From contig CADBXK010000001.1 of NCBI GenBank assembly GCA_902798695.1, positions 372,001 to 436,000 on the forward strand: DNA of 64,000 nt, given 5' to 3'. This document shows, one piece after another, positions 26,748 to 34,741 of this stretch. Below the pieces are notes generated by a model. The model saw nothing but the letters and a program-made list of their open reading frames with translations. It did not search any database and was not told the origin of the DNA. The stretch is from Oscillospiraceae bacterium. Lineage in GTDB: Bacteria; Bacillota; Clostridia; Oscillospirales; Ruminococcaceae. The stretch's first letter is position 1; every line of letters starts with the position of its first letter. Made by a program: the position numbers and the translations under genes.

Positions 26748-28598
26748 ATGTGTGGAATAGCAGGCTTTTGCAATCCTAATATCAATTATCTAGAAAATGA
26801 ACAAAAATGGAAACATATTCTAGACAATATGAATAATATTCAAAAACATAGAGGTCCCGATGAACAAAATACTTTTATCACAAATGGATGTACTTTTGCA
26901 CATGCAAGACTATCAATTATAGATTTAAAAAATGGTTCTCAACCAATGACTAGATGTTTTAACAATAAAAAATATACAATAGTCTATAATGGAGAAATAT
27001 ATAATTCGCAAGAACTAAGAGATGATCTAGAAAAAAATAATGCCATTTTTTCAACAACCTCAGATACAGAAATTATTTTATTTGGACATTTAATTTATGG
27101 ACAGGATTTTGTAAAAAAATTAAATGGAATTTTTGCTTACGCAATTTGGGATGAAAACAATAAAACAATTTTCCTATACCGAGATCACATAGGAATTAAA
27201 CCTTTGTTTTATACATTTAATGAAAACAATTTAATATTTTCATCAGAAATAAAGGGACTTCTCCAACATCCTAAAATTGAAGCCAAATTAGATTACAAAG
27301 GATTATGTGAGATATTTGGACTAGGCCCTGCTAAAACATGCGGAAATGGCGTTTTTAAAAATATATTCGAGGTACTTCCAGGCCACTTTATAAAAATGTC
27401 AAAATCTGAATTTTATCAAACAGAATATTGGAAACTCAAAAGCAAACACCATACTGATACATTTGAAGAAACCGTAGAAAAAACCTCCTTTTTAATACAT
27501 GATAGCATTAAAAGGCAAATGATTTCAGATATCCCTATATGCACCTTTCTATCAGGAGGTGTTGACAGCAGCATAGTTACTGCAATATGTGCTAAAGAAT
27601 TAAATGCTGTTGGATCTCAACTAAATACATTCTCTTTTGATTTTAAAGATAACGATATATTTTTTAAATCTAATAGCTTTCAACCGTCTCAAGATCGTCC
27701 ATGGGTAGACATAATGGTAAATCATTCAAATACCAATCACACATACCTGGAATGCAATACTAACGATCTTGTTTCAAATCTTTTTAACGCCGTAGACGCA
27801 AGAGATCTACCATGCATGGCAGACGTTGAATCTTCACTTCTATATTTTTGTTCCAAGGTTTCTTTAAAAAACAAAGTTGCTTTAACAGGAGAATGTGCAG
27901 ATGAGATTTTTGGAGGATATCCGTGGTTCTACAATCAAGAAATGTTCAATGCTACAACATTTCCTTGGTCCATGGACATTTCACACAGAAAAATTTTACT
28001 GTCAGATCAAGCAATTAACAGCCTTCCTCTAGATGAATATATTCAATCAGCGTATGAATCAACAATATCATCAACACCAAAACTATATGGTGAATCCGCT
28101 CAAGAATCACGTCGCAGAGAAATGGCATATTTAAATCTAAAATGGTTTATGCAAAACTTATTAGATCGTTTAGATAGAACCAGCATGCATAGCGGCCTCG
28201 AAGCTAGAGTCCCATTTGCTGACCATAGAATAATTGAATATATCTGGAACGTTCCATGGAATATGAAATGCAACGATGGTATTATTAAAGGTCTTTTAAG
28301 AAAAGCGAGTGAAAAATATCTACCAAAACAAGTATTATATAGAAAGAAAAGTCCATACCCCAAAACATATAATCCAGCGTATGAAAAGACACTAAAAAAT
28401 ATGACAATGGACATGATTTCTAACAATAATTCTCCCATTTTAAATTTTATAAGTAGATCAAAAGTGAAACAATTTATAAAAACTCCATCTAACTATACAA
28501 AACCATGGTATGGTCAACTAATGGCTGGTCCCCAAATGCTAGCGTATATTTTACAAATTAATTATTGGCTTCAAAAATACAAAATTTATATTATATAA
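26748..28598 (+). CDS. asnB: Asparagine synthetase (glutamine-hydrolysing)
   Basis: A 616-residue class B asparagine synthetase. The mature N-terminus MCGIAGF gives nucleophile Cys2, followed by RGPDE and NGEIYN of the class II glutaminase. The synthetase domain has the PP-loop LSGGVDSS and GECADEIFGGYPWF. It starts 14 bp after dpaB and shares its strand with no terminator between, so it may be transcribed with the dipicolinate operon. By analogy with sporulation-linked asnO of Bacillus, a sporulation role is possible but inferred only from position. Confidence 0.93.
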   Translation: MCGIAGFCNPNINYLENEQKWKHILDNMNNIQKHRGPDEQNTFITNGCTFAHARLSIIDLKNGSQPMTRCFNNKKYTIVYNGEIYNSQELRDDLEKNNAIFSTTSDTEIILFGHLIYGQDFVKKLNGIFAYAIWDENNKTIFLYRDHIGIKPLFYTFNENNLIFSSEIKGLLQHPKIEAKLDYKGLCEIFGLGPAKTCGNGVFKNIFEVLPGHFIKMSKSEFYQTEYWKLKSKHHTDTFEETVEKTSFLIHDSIKRQMISDIPICTFLSGGVDSSIVTAICAKELNAVGSQLNTFSFDFKDNDIFFKSNSFQPSQDRPWVDIMVNHSNTNHTYLECNTNDLVSNLFNAVDARDLPCMADVESSLLYFCSKVSLKNKVALTGECADEIFGGYPWFYNQEMFNATTFPWSMDISHRKILLSDQAINSLPLDEYIQSAYESTISSTPKLYGESAQESRRREMAYLNLKWFMQNLLDRLDRTSMHSGLEARVPFADHRIIEYIWNVPWNMKCNDGIIKGLLRKASEKYLPKQVLYRKKSPYPKTYNPAYEKTLKNMTMDMISNNNSPILNFISRSKVKQFIKTPSNYTKPWYGQLMAGPQMLAYILQINYWLQKYKIYII

Positions 28599-28602
28599 AA
28601 AC

Positions 28603-28643
28603 AAAAAGCAATGATTATTTTAATCTCTTAATCATTGCTTTTT
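28603..28643. terminator. Bidirectional terminator after asnB
   Basis: Perfect 15-bp arms (28603-28617 and 28629-28643) ending in T5 on both strands. It lies between convergent asnB and the small membrane protein gene. Confidence 0.9.
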
Positions 28644-28656
28644 ATAAATATTATTT

Positions 28657-28962
28657 TTACATTTTTGTTGGCAATTCTCTAATTTCTTTAACCAACTTAG
28701 TTGCCAAACCATTCCCTCCTAACTGATGATAACTTTCATAAACATCATTCACCAAATTAACAGAATATACCGAACAAAAACCACTTTCTTTACATTTAGC
28801 ATGTTCTTTAATTATTTCAGATCTTAATAATGCCAAAACTCCTAATTTTAAATTCTTTTCAATATTTTTTTCTCTTAAATAATTATTCCAAAACAATCCA
28901 AACAAAAAAGATATTAAAGCAGATGATGCCCATACTCCTATCTGCTGTATATAATCATTCAA
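28657..28962 (-). CDS. Phage-type small membrane protein
   Basis: A 101-residue protein with one N-terminal transmembrane segment (about 9-25) and a soluble tail. The tail has LLRSEIIKEH, then NDVYESYHQLGGNGLATKLVKEIRELP. This tail closely resembles small proteins commonly encoded next to holin and endolysin genes in clostridial prophages. No other phage gene is near, so it is either domesticated or a remnant. Function unknown. The plus-strand terminator of asnB also serves it. Confidence 0.65.
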   Translation of the reverse strand: MNDYIQQIGVWASSALISFLFGLFWNNYLREKNIEKNLKLGVLALLRSEIIKEHAKCKESGFCSVYSVNLVNDVYESYHQLGGNGLATKLVKEIRELPTKM

Positions 28963-29128
28963 AAAAAACCTTTCCTTTCATATGCAATTTACTCTATAAA
29001 TAAATATGTTACTTAAAAATTTTTCATAAGTTCTTTTAAAAAGATTTATTATCATAGATATCACCCTCCCAATAATAGTCAATAAAGAAAAAAAGTTGTA
29101 TCAAAACATGCAACTTTATTGAATTTAA

Positions 29129-29157
29129 TTGAAAAATAAATATATATATGATAAAAT
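29129..29157 (+). promoter_or_regulatory. Promoter of the YoaK-like gene
   Basis: TTGAAA, a 17-bp spacer and TAAAAT with the extended TATGATAAAAT form. Upstream (29080-29120) lies an imperfect inverted repeat of AAGTTG/CAACTT in A/T-rich DNA. Confidence 0.55.
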
Positions 29158-29196
29158 TATAGCAAAATTATAATTATATTTAGGTACTGAAGAACT

Positions 29197-29859
29197 ATGA
29201 ATAAAAAAATATATACTTCTCACGATTCTGTGAAAATAGGATTAATATTAAGTATGGTAGGTGGAATATTAGACTCCCATACGTTCATATTTAGAGATGG
29301 CGTTTTTGCAAACACTCAAACAGGAAATATCGTTTTCTTGGCCCTTTCTATTTTAAATGATAATTTGGAAAAAACATTACAGTTTATTCTACCTATGATA
29401 GCATTTGCTGTCGGTGCTGCTTTAACTGAATTAATAAAAAATTTTTTACCACCTACATCAAACTTCAAATGGGTTCATATAATACTTTTAATAGAAATTC
29501 TATTTTTATTTCTTATAGGGTTTGTCCCTAAAGATTGTTACAATAATCTTGTAATTACATTTATATCGTTTGTATGTTCATTACAAGCAAGCGGTTTTAA
29601 AAGTTTAAAGGGCAGTCCATATGCAACTACTATGTGTACAGGAAACTTACGTAGTGCATCAACAAACTTTGCCAATTTTATTTTTAAAAAAGATAAAAAA
29701 GCTGGTATTATTTGTTTAAGATATCTCATAATAATATTATCATTTTTCACAGGTGCATTAATAGGCATTTTGCTAACTCAATTAATGGGTGAACATACCT
29801 TATGGATATGCTCAGCCTTGTTACTAGTTGCATTTGCTTTAATAAATTCTAATGAATAA
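29197..29859 (+). CDS. YoaK family (DUF1275) membrane protein
   Basis: A 220-residue protein with about six hydrophobic helices. The N-terminal part GGILDSHTFIFRDGVFANTQTGN and the central GNLRSAS are the conserved signatures of the YoaK/DUF1275 family. No biochemical function is established for the family. It stands alone between a promoter and a strong terminator. Confidence 0.85.
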   Translation: MNKKIYTSHDSVKIGLILSMVGGILDSHTFIFRDGVFANTQTGNIVFLALSILNDNLEKTLQFILPMIAFAVGAALTELIKNFLPPTSNFKWVHIILLIEILFLFLIGFVPKDCYNNLVITFISFVCSLQASGFKSLKGSPYATTMCTGNLRSASTNFANFIFKKDKKAGIICLRYLIIILSFFTGALIGILLTQLMGEHTLWICSALLLVAFALINSNE

Positions 29860-29864
29860 AAAAC

Positions 29865-29913
29865 AAAAAGTGCTGTAACTGATTTTCTTTAAAGAAACGT
29901 TACAGCACTTTTT
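29865..29913. terminator. Bidirectional terminator between the yoaK-like gene and rpsO
   Basis: Perfect 15-bp arms (29865-29879 and 29899-29913) with T5 at both ends. It sits between two convergent genes. Confidence 0.92.
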
Positions 29914-29914
29914 A

Positions 29915-30178
29915 CTACTTACGGAGTCCTAACTTAGCAATCAAACTACGATATCTCTCAACATCAACACCCTTAAGATATTTAAGCAAACTTCTTCTCT
30001 TACCAACCATCTTTAACAATCCACGATAAGAACTTTTATCTTTTTTATGAATTTTCAAGTGTTCATTTAATGAATTTATTCTAGTAGTTAACAAAGCAAC
30101 CTGAACTTCAACTGATCCAGTATCATTTTCACTCCTAGAAAATTCTTTAATTATTTTTGTCTTTTCATCTTTTAACAT
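29915..30178 (-). CDS. rpsO: Ribosomal protein uS15
   Basis: An 87-residue protein, the usual S15 length, with [21 protein letters not shown] and [12 protein letters not shown]. It binds the central domain of 16S rRNA early in 30S assembly. The ATG at 30178 follows AAGGTGG. A GTG four codons upstream lies inside that site and was not chosen. A structured leader upstream suggests autogenous control. Confidence 0.97.
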   Translation of the reverse strand: MLKDEKTKIIKEFSRSENDTGSVEVQVALLTTRINSLNEHLKIHKKDKSSYRGLLKMVGKRRSLLKYLKGVDVERYRSLIAKLGLRK

Positions 30179-30264
30179 AGTAAAAACCACCTTATTTAAT
30201 AAAATTCCTAAATTCCAAGTAAAACCCCTAAGGCATATTTAACGGCCAAACCCAGAACAGGATA
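30179..30264 (-). promoter_or_regulatory. rpsO leader with possible S15 autoregulation
   Basis: The leader of about 86 nt contains CCTTA (minus strand, 30233-30229), which can pair with TAAGG (30194-30190) of the ribosome-binding site, plus a GGC/GCC hairpin further upstream. A structure that sequesters the ribosome-binding site fits the known autoregulation of S15. The fold was not computed. Confidence 0.4.
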
Positions 30265-30270
30265 TAATAT

Positions 30271-30298
30271 ATTATAACACATATATCTGTTTTTGCAA
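30271..30298 (-). promoter_or_regulatory. rpsO promoter
   Basis: On the minus strand, TTGCAA, a 16-bp spacer and a perfect TATAAT. Transcription should begin near 30264. Confidence 0.65.
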
Positions 30299-30311
30299 AC
30301 ACAATTAAATT

Positions 30312-31067
30312 TTAACATTTTACAGCATGTAAAACAACTCTATAATTATTATTATCAGCACAAGTAGAAAGCGTTAGTATTTGATTTTTATTTTCAACAT
30401 TCACATTAAAATCTTTAGCACTCCTGGCCTTTAATTTATTAATAAAATTACTAAAACTCCCGCCATTAAAATTTGTTGTAATATAATAATTTTCAGCTTC
30501 TATTTGATACACTGAAAACACCTTATAAATTGAATACTCACGTTCAGTAACAAAAGTAACATACATGTTTTCTTCAACGTCCTGCCATTCTTTAGTTAAA
30601 ATGTTTTTAAGATTTGAGAACATACTTCCATTTTTCATATTATGCCCATATATGATTATATTGTTATCCGTGCCATCCAATCGATTCCTAAAATCTGCAA
30701 ATATCCAGCCCGCTTGATTATATTTCTTATTAAAATTGTGTGATAAATAATAATCATTATCTTTAGCTTGAACCACAATATCCTGTATATTAATCCCATT
30801 TACTTTTAAATACCCTACCGTATCTGGATTCATTGCTTTTAGAGAAGCAAAATCTACACTCACCTTATCATCGTGTTTTTGATTATTTTCAGATGTGTTA
30901 TTATTATCCTCCTCTTGGATATTTTCAATTACCTCATCCATTATTTTTACATTTTCGTTAATGTCATTAATATAATTTATTATTTGAATTGCTGAAAATA
31001 TAAATATTGCTACAAATATAAACATTATAATTAACATGATGATTTTTTTTAATGTGCTCATCGTCAT
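30312..31067 (-). CDS. srtB: Class B sortase
   Basis: A 251-residue cysteine transpeptidase anchored by an N-terminal helix (about 7-28). The catalytic triad can be seen: His in IIYGHNMKNGSMF, Cys in LTLSTCADNN and Arg in NNYRVVLHAV. The extended helix near the middle and TLSTC motif fit class B sortases, which attach NPxTG-like substrates to peptidoglycan. Two neighbouring genes encode proteins ending in NPKTG plus a membrane helix, the likely substrates. All four genes share the minus strand. ATG at 31061 is an alternative start. Confidence 0.9.
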   Translation of the reverse strand: MTMSTLKKIIMLIIMFIFVAIFIFSAIQIINYINDINENVKIMDEVIENIQEEDNNNTSENNQKHDDKVSVDFASLKAMNPDTVGYLKVNGINIQDIVVQAKDNDYYLSHNFNKKYNQAGWIFADFRNRLDGTDNNIIIYGHNMKNGSMFSNLKNILTKEWQDVEENMYVTFVTEREYSIYKVFSVYQIEAENYYITTNFNGGSFSNFINKLKARSAKDFNVNVENKNQILTLSTCADNNNYRVVLHAVKC

Positions 31068-31134
31068 CTCTACTCTCTATCATTACTCAATTTATACATA
31101 ATACAAGTCTTCAACACCTAACCACATAAATTAA

Positions 31135-31170
31135 GTGATAACTAAAAATATATACTTTTTTAGCTATCAC
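31135..31170. repeat. Inverted repeat downstream of the secreted-protein gene
   Basis: GTGATA and CTAAAA arms pair with TTTTAG and TATCAC around an A/T-rich loop, each arm with one unpaired base. There is no clear T run on the minus strand, so it is a weak terminator at best. Confidence 0.4.
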
Positions 31171-31220
31171 CAATTATTTTAAGTCAAATGATTTGATACC
31201 AAATATACCCCTTTAAAAAA

Positions 31221-32399
31221 TTATTTTTGTGATTCAACCTTCGCCACAGCCAATAATATTCCATTATCACAAACAGTATAGGCTGTTGGTGGTTTACCAT
31301 TTATTAAAACATTTATCCTGCCTGATAAATCATATGGAGTGTCAACATTAATACATACCAATGCCTCATATTCTTTGTTTTCTTCAAACTTTCCTATAAA
31401 TGCAGAATTGTTATCAATATCCCATAAATTGCCAGAATGTTCTTTCTTAAGCCACATGGAATCATAATTTCCATTAATTCCTTTAGTGTTTATTTTGACT
31501 ATTGGACGTCCATCAGGATTTTCATTATCACTATCATCATCATAAATATTCAAATTAATTTCTGTTCCTACAACTGGACGGGCTATAGATATATTAATAT
31601 CAGGCATCTTATTTGGTAATTTTACAGTTGCCGAAGTAGACACTACTCTTACTATTGTTCTATCTATATCAAAAACCTTTACATCATGATTTACATTTTT
31701 ATAATTCAATTTCTCATTTAAAGTTTTTTTACTATTATTTAAAATCCAATTCTTTGATTTACTTTCCGTTAAAGTATCTACCATAAAGCTATCGCTATCA
31801 TTCAAGTCAACATTTCCATTAAATATAAAATGTTTAAAAACAGCATTTTTCTCTTTTTTATCCCCTAATATTTCCAATTTGTTTTGTTTTTCTTGTTCAC
31901 ATTCTTGCCTATTTTCTCTACGTAATTTATTTAGAGTTGCTTTATAATACAATGACTTATCACAATATTCTACTTTTTCTACTTTAGCTTCTCCATAACG
32001 CCGAACTGCAATATCATAAGCATTTTTCCAATTACCAATAGTCATATCCGCACCAAAATTATTAACTAAAATTTGTCCTGGTTGATTTGGAAGTAAGTTT
32101 TTATAGTCAATAGTTAATATATCTCTAATTTTATTTAAGGTTTGCTCATTAACCTCTTTGTCAGTATATAAATATCTTTCATGTTTGCACCCATGATTTA
32201 TTGATATATTACCAATATACAATGTCACTTCATTAGGTTTTACATTGTATTGATATAATTCATTTTTAGAAGCATTAGGATTAGCAATTCCTTCACCTAA
32301 ACTATAATTTGATGCACTAACTAATGCAGGCACAAGCAAACTAAAAATCATCGCAAATATCACTGCTAAACTGGTTGTTTTATTTAATTTTTTCTTCAT
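31221..32399 (-). CDS. Secreted protein of unknown function in the sortase locus
   Basis: Starting at the ATG at 32399 (after GGGGG), the protein has 392 residues with a clear signal peptide: KKK, a hydrophobic stretch, then VPALVSAS. The mature part is hydrophilic and charged. The C-terminal 60 residues (FEENKEYEALVCINVDTPYD to INVLINGKPP) resemble beta-sandwich repeats found in clostridial surface proteins, in which F-x-x-G/N-x-x-Y is followed by a VNG strand. No sorting signal, lipobox or membrane helix is visible at the C-terminus, so it may be released or held non-covalently. The signal peptide resembles that of the surface protein at 36.0 kb. I do not recognise a function. Confidence 0.7.
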   Translation of the reverse strand: MKKKLNKTTSLAVIFAMIFSLLVPALVSASNYSLGEGIANPNASKNELYQYNVKPNEVTLYIGNISINHGCKHERYLYTDKEVNEQTLNKIRDILTIDYKNLLPNQPGQILVNNFGADMTIGNWKNAYDIAVRRYGEAKVEKVEYCDKSLYYKATLNKLRRENRQECEQEKQNKLEILGDKKEKNAVFKHFIFNGNVDLNDSDSFMVDTLTESKSKNWILNNSKKTLNEKLNYKNVNHDVKVFDIDRTIVRVVSTSATVKLPNKMPDINISIARPVVGTEINLNIYDDDSDNENPDGRPIVKINTKGINGNYDSMWLKKEHSGNLWDIDNNSAFIGKFEENKEYEALVCINVDTPYDLSGRINVLINGKPPTAYTVCDNGILLAVAKVESQK

Positions 32400-32467
32400 G
32401 TAACTATCCCCCTTCACAATTTTAAATTAAGATAAAATGAACAGGACACAAAACGTGTTGCATTTAA

Positions 32468-32496
32468 ATAATAGTCAAGCTTCAAATTTTTGTCAA
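32468..32496 (-). promoter_or_regulatory. Promoter of the secreted-protein gene
   Basis: On the minus strand, TTGACA, a 17-bp spacer and TATTAT. The transcript would start near 32461, giving a leader of about 60 nt. Confidence 0.7.
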
Positions 32497-32557
32497 TAAA
32501 ATTTTCAACAATTTTTTCATATATTCTTCATTAAACTCACCAATTTCCTTATAAAAC

Positions 32558-32594
32558 GACAAAAAAAGACAACAGCATAAACATGCTATCGTCT
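32558..32594 (-). terminator. Terminator after the choice-of-anchor A surface protein
   Basis: On the minus strand, a 12-bp stem (one mismatch) with loop GTTT is followed by TTTTTTTG. It is nearly identical in sequence to the terminator at 34691-34726 behind the other NPKTG protein. Confidence 0.85.
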
Positions 32595-32634
32595 AAATAT
32601 ATGTTGTTTTTATTATAACAACAACTCTCCTATT

Positions 32635-34136
32635 TTAGTTTTTTCTTAATACTATACTAACAGCAACTAACCCTCCAAATACGATTAATAAAAAACTGCA
32701 TAATATTAAATTTATTTTATCCCCAGTTTTAGGGTTTTCAACGTTATTTTCTGGAGACTTCTTATTCTCAGGAAAAACAATATCTTTTTTATTTACAAAC
32801 TTTGCCTTTAATTCTATACCTGATGTTATTATACCAGTGTCATTTTCTTTTAATGTAACATATCCCTCTGATAAATAATCATCTTCAACAACAGTATACC
32901 TTATGCCAGAAGGAAGTCTGGTCGCCGTCTTGCTCTCACCATGTTTCAACGTAAATGTAGCCACTCCGTCTACAAACGTCATATTACCATATTGTCCATT
33001 AACAGATGTGTCGCTTAATGTTACCTTGAATTTAAATTTTTTATTCATATCAGCAGCATTTCCAACAACTGTCTTAGAGACTGTCAAACTTCCAAAATTA
33101 TCTTCTGGATAAATTACTGGTCCTGTAAAATCGGTTCTATGTGTTTCAGCGGAAGCAATAATATTTTCAGCAATAACAGTACCATTTAAATTTGATGTTA
33201 TATCTATTGTTGCTTGTGGAGCTATAATATGTCCTGCTGTTTCACTTTTAGTAGTTAGTGTTCCTCTATACAATCCCTCTGGGTCAGAAGAATCCCAGAA
33301 ATTCCATACTATATTTCCGCCTTGCCAAACTGTAACTTCCCCTGTTGGTGCTTTTGTACCATCCGTATAGCAAATATCAGAACTAGGAAAAGAAAAAGAA
33401 GATTTTCCATTTAAATCAACATTAATTACTAAAGTACCCTTTTCACCTTTTACAAATCCTTTTGCTGCAACTGTTGGAATTGATTGTAATGAATCTGCTT
33501 CTAAATTACAATAATTAACACCATATGGATTTGCGATATTTATATATGAATTATTTATATCTTCAAGATGCACATCCACTCCAATATTTCCATAACTACG
33601 TAATTTTTGGTTAACTAAAACCATTTCTTGTTTAACATTATCTATGTCTACAAATTTCACATTTGTGTCTTGCCATAAGTTATTGGGAAAATCTTTTCTG
33701 GAAGGAGCGTTTACTTTTCCACCGTCTAAAGTCCACGAATCACCACCATCAGTCGTACTAACTGCAACTGCATCACCTACTACTAAAACAGACGCAATTC
33801 CACCGTATGTTGAACTAAACCCGTCTACAGGATGATCCAAGTTTTGAAAGTAACTGACTTCTTTAACTCCATTTGTTCCAAAATTGCTTCCATATTTTAA
33901 AGTTTTAGTTAAAATATTTCCATTTACATGCGTTTTATTTTCAACACTATTAAAACCCACAAGATGAAAATTACCCGCTATTCCTAATGGATTTTCTCTG
34001 TAAAACTCAGTTTTTGTTAGTAAATTTGCTTCAGTTACTGGTATAGCCTCCCCATCAGCAAAAACCGTTTGAGGCATAAGTGCTAGTAATAATATCACAG
34101 ACAAAAAAAGTGCTAGAGTTTTTTTACTAATTTCAT
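32635..34136 (-). CDS. Choice-of-anchor A surface protein with NPKTG sorting signal (start region out of frame)
   Basis: The main frame (to 34104) has the choice-of-anchor A opening ENPLGIAGNFHLVGF and a domain like the Spy0128/FctA pilin fold (LTVSKTVVGN to TVVEDDYLSEGY). It ends with a complete sorting signal: NPKTGD, a hydrophobic helix, then RKN. The only good start, ATG at 34136 after AAAGGAAC, is out of frame with it because of a run of seven A (34125-34119 on the minus strand). With eight A the N-terminus would read MKLVKKTLALFLSVILLLAL, followed by MPQTVFA, a textbook signal peptide. As sequenced, only an unsupported TTG at 34104 starts the main frame. Phase variation, slippage or a sequencing error are the options. 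Likely substrate of the adjacent class B sortase. Confidence 0.8.
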
Positions 34137-34252
34137 TTTTTGTTCCTTTCTTTTCACTATGATTTTACAATGTAATAATAAAAATTTTAAAAAACAAACA
34201 TACTTTATAATTTACTATAAACAAATTTTTATAAATTATTACACACATTTTG

Positions 34253-34281
34253 AGTATATCATATATAAATACAAAAATCTA
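34253..34281 (-). promoter_or_regulatory. Candidate promoter of the choice-of-anchor A gene
   Basis: On the minus strand, TAGATT, a 17-bp spacer and TATACT with the extended TATGATATACT form. The -10 is identical to that proposed for tRNA-fMet. The -35 is weak. Confidence 0.4.
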
Positions 34282-34690
34282 CTTTTTATTGCATAAATAT
34301 CCATAAAAACCAAAGAAAATCTTTTATATGATGTTTTCTATAATTTTGCGCATAATTTCTAACATATTCAATAAATAAACAATTTCAAACATCTTATCAA
34401 CAGATATTCATGTAATTGCATCATTTATATTTTAAATATAATATAAACACAAATATAATAAGTGTCTTATATCTTCAAATGATAACGTATTCCTATTGTA
34501 ACTTTCAATAGTAGAACAGCAATAATTGAAACATTTCACAATATCTATAAACTTAACACTTTTTATTTATCTTTCGATTGAACAGTTATATAAATTAACA
34601 ATATTTTAGTGCTTGTATAACTTTTATTTTTTCACAAAATTCATATTTTATGCAAACAGTTAAAATAATCTACAAATTTTGTTATAAAAC
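34282..34690. other. AT-rich intergenic region in the surface-protein locus
   Basis: About 410 bp, very rich in A and T, between the promoter of the choice-of-anchor gene and the terminator of the next surface protein. I see no reading frame with a ribosome-binding site, no RNA gene and no convincing repeat in it. Confidence 0.5.
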
Positions 34691-34726
34691 GACAAAAAAG
34701 ACAACAGCATAAACATGCTATTGTCT
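34691..34726 (-). terminator. Terminator after the InlB-repeat surface protein
   Basis: On the minus strand a 12-bp stem with loop GTTT and a T6 tail, 15 bp after the stop codon. Near-duplicate of the terminator at 32558-32594, including the flanking AAAACGAC/TATAAAAC sequence. Confidence 0.88.
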
Positions 34727-34741
34727 AAATACATACTCTTA

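Noticed and set aside
29080-29120. Attenuator-like AAGTTG/CAACTT hairpin with T7 on the minus strand
   Set aside because: It is 120 bp upstream of a small gene with no promoter placed before it; stem only 6 bp, so not supported.
32418-34741. CRISPR-like repeats suggested by the recurring 50-bp block
   Set aside because: Only two copies 2.1 kb apart, each a terminator following a gene; no spacers or cas genes.
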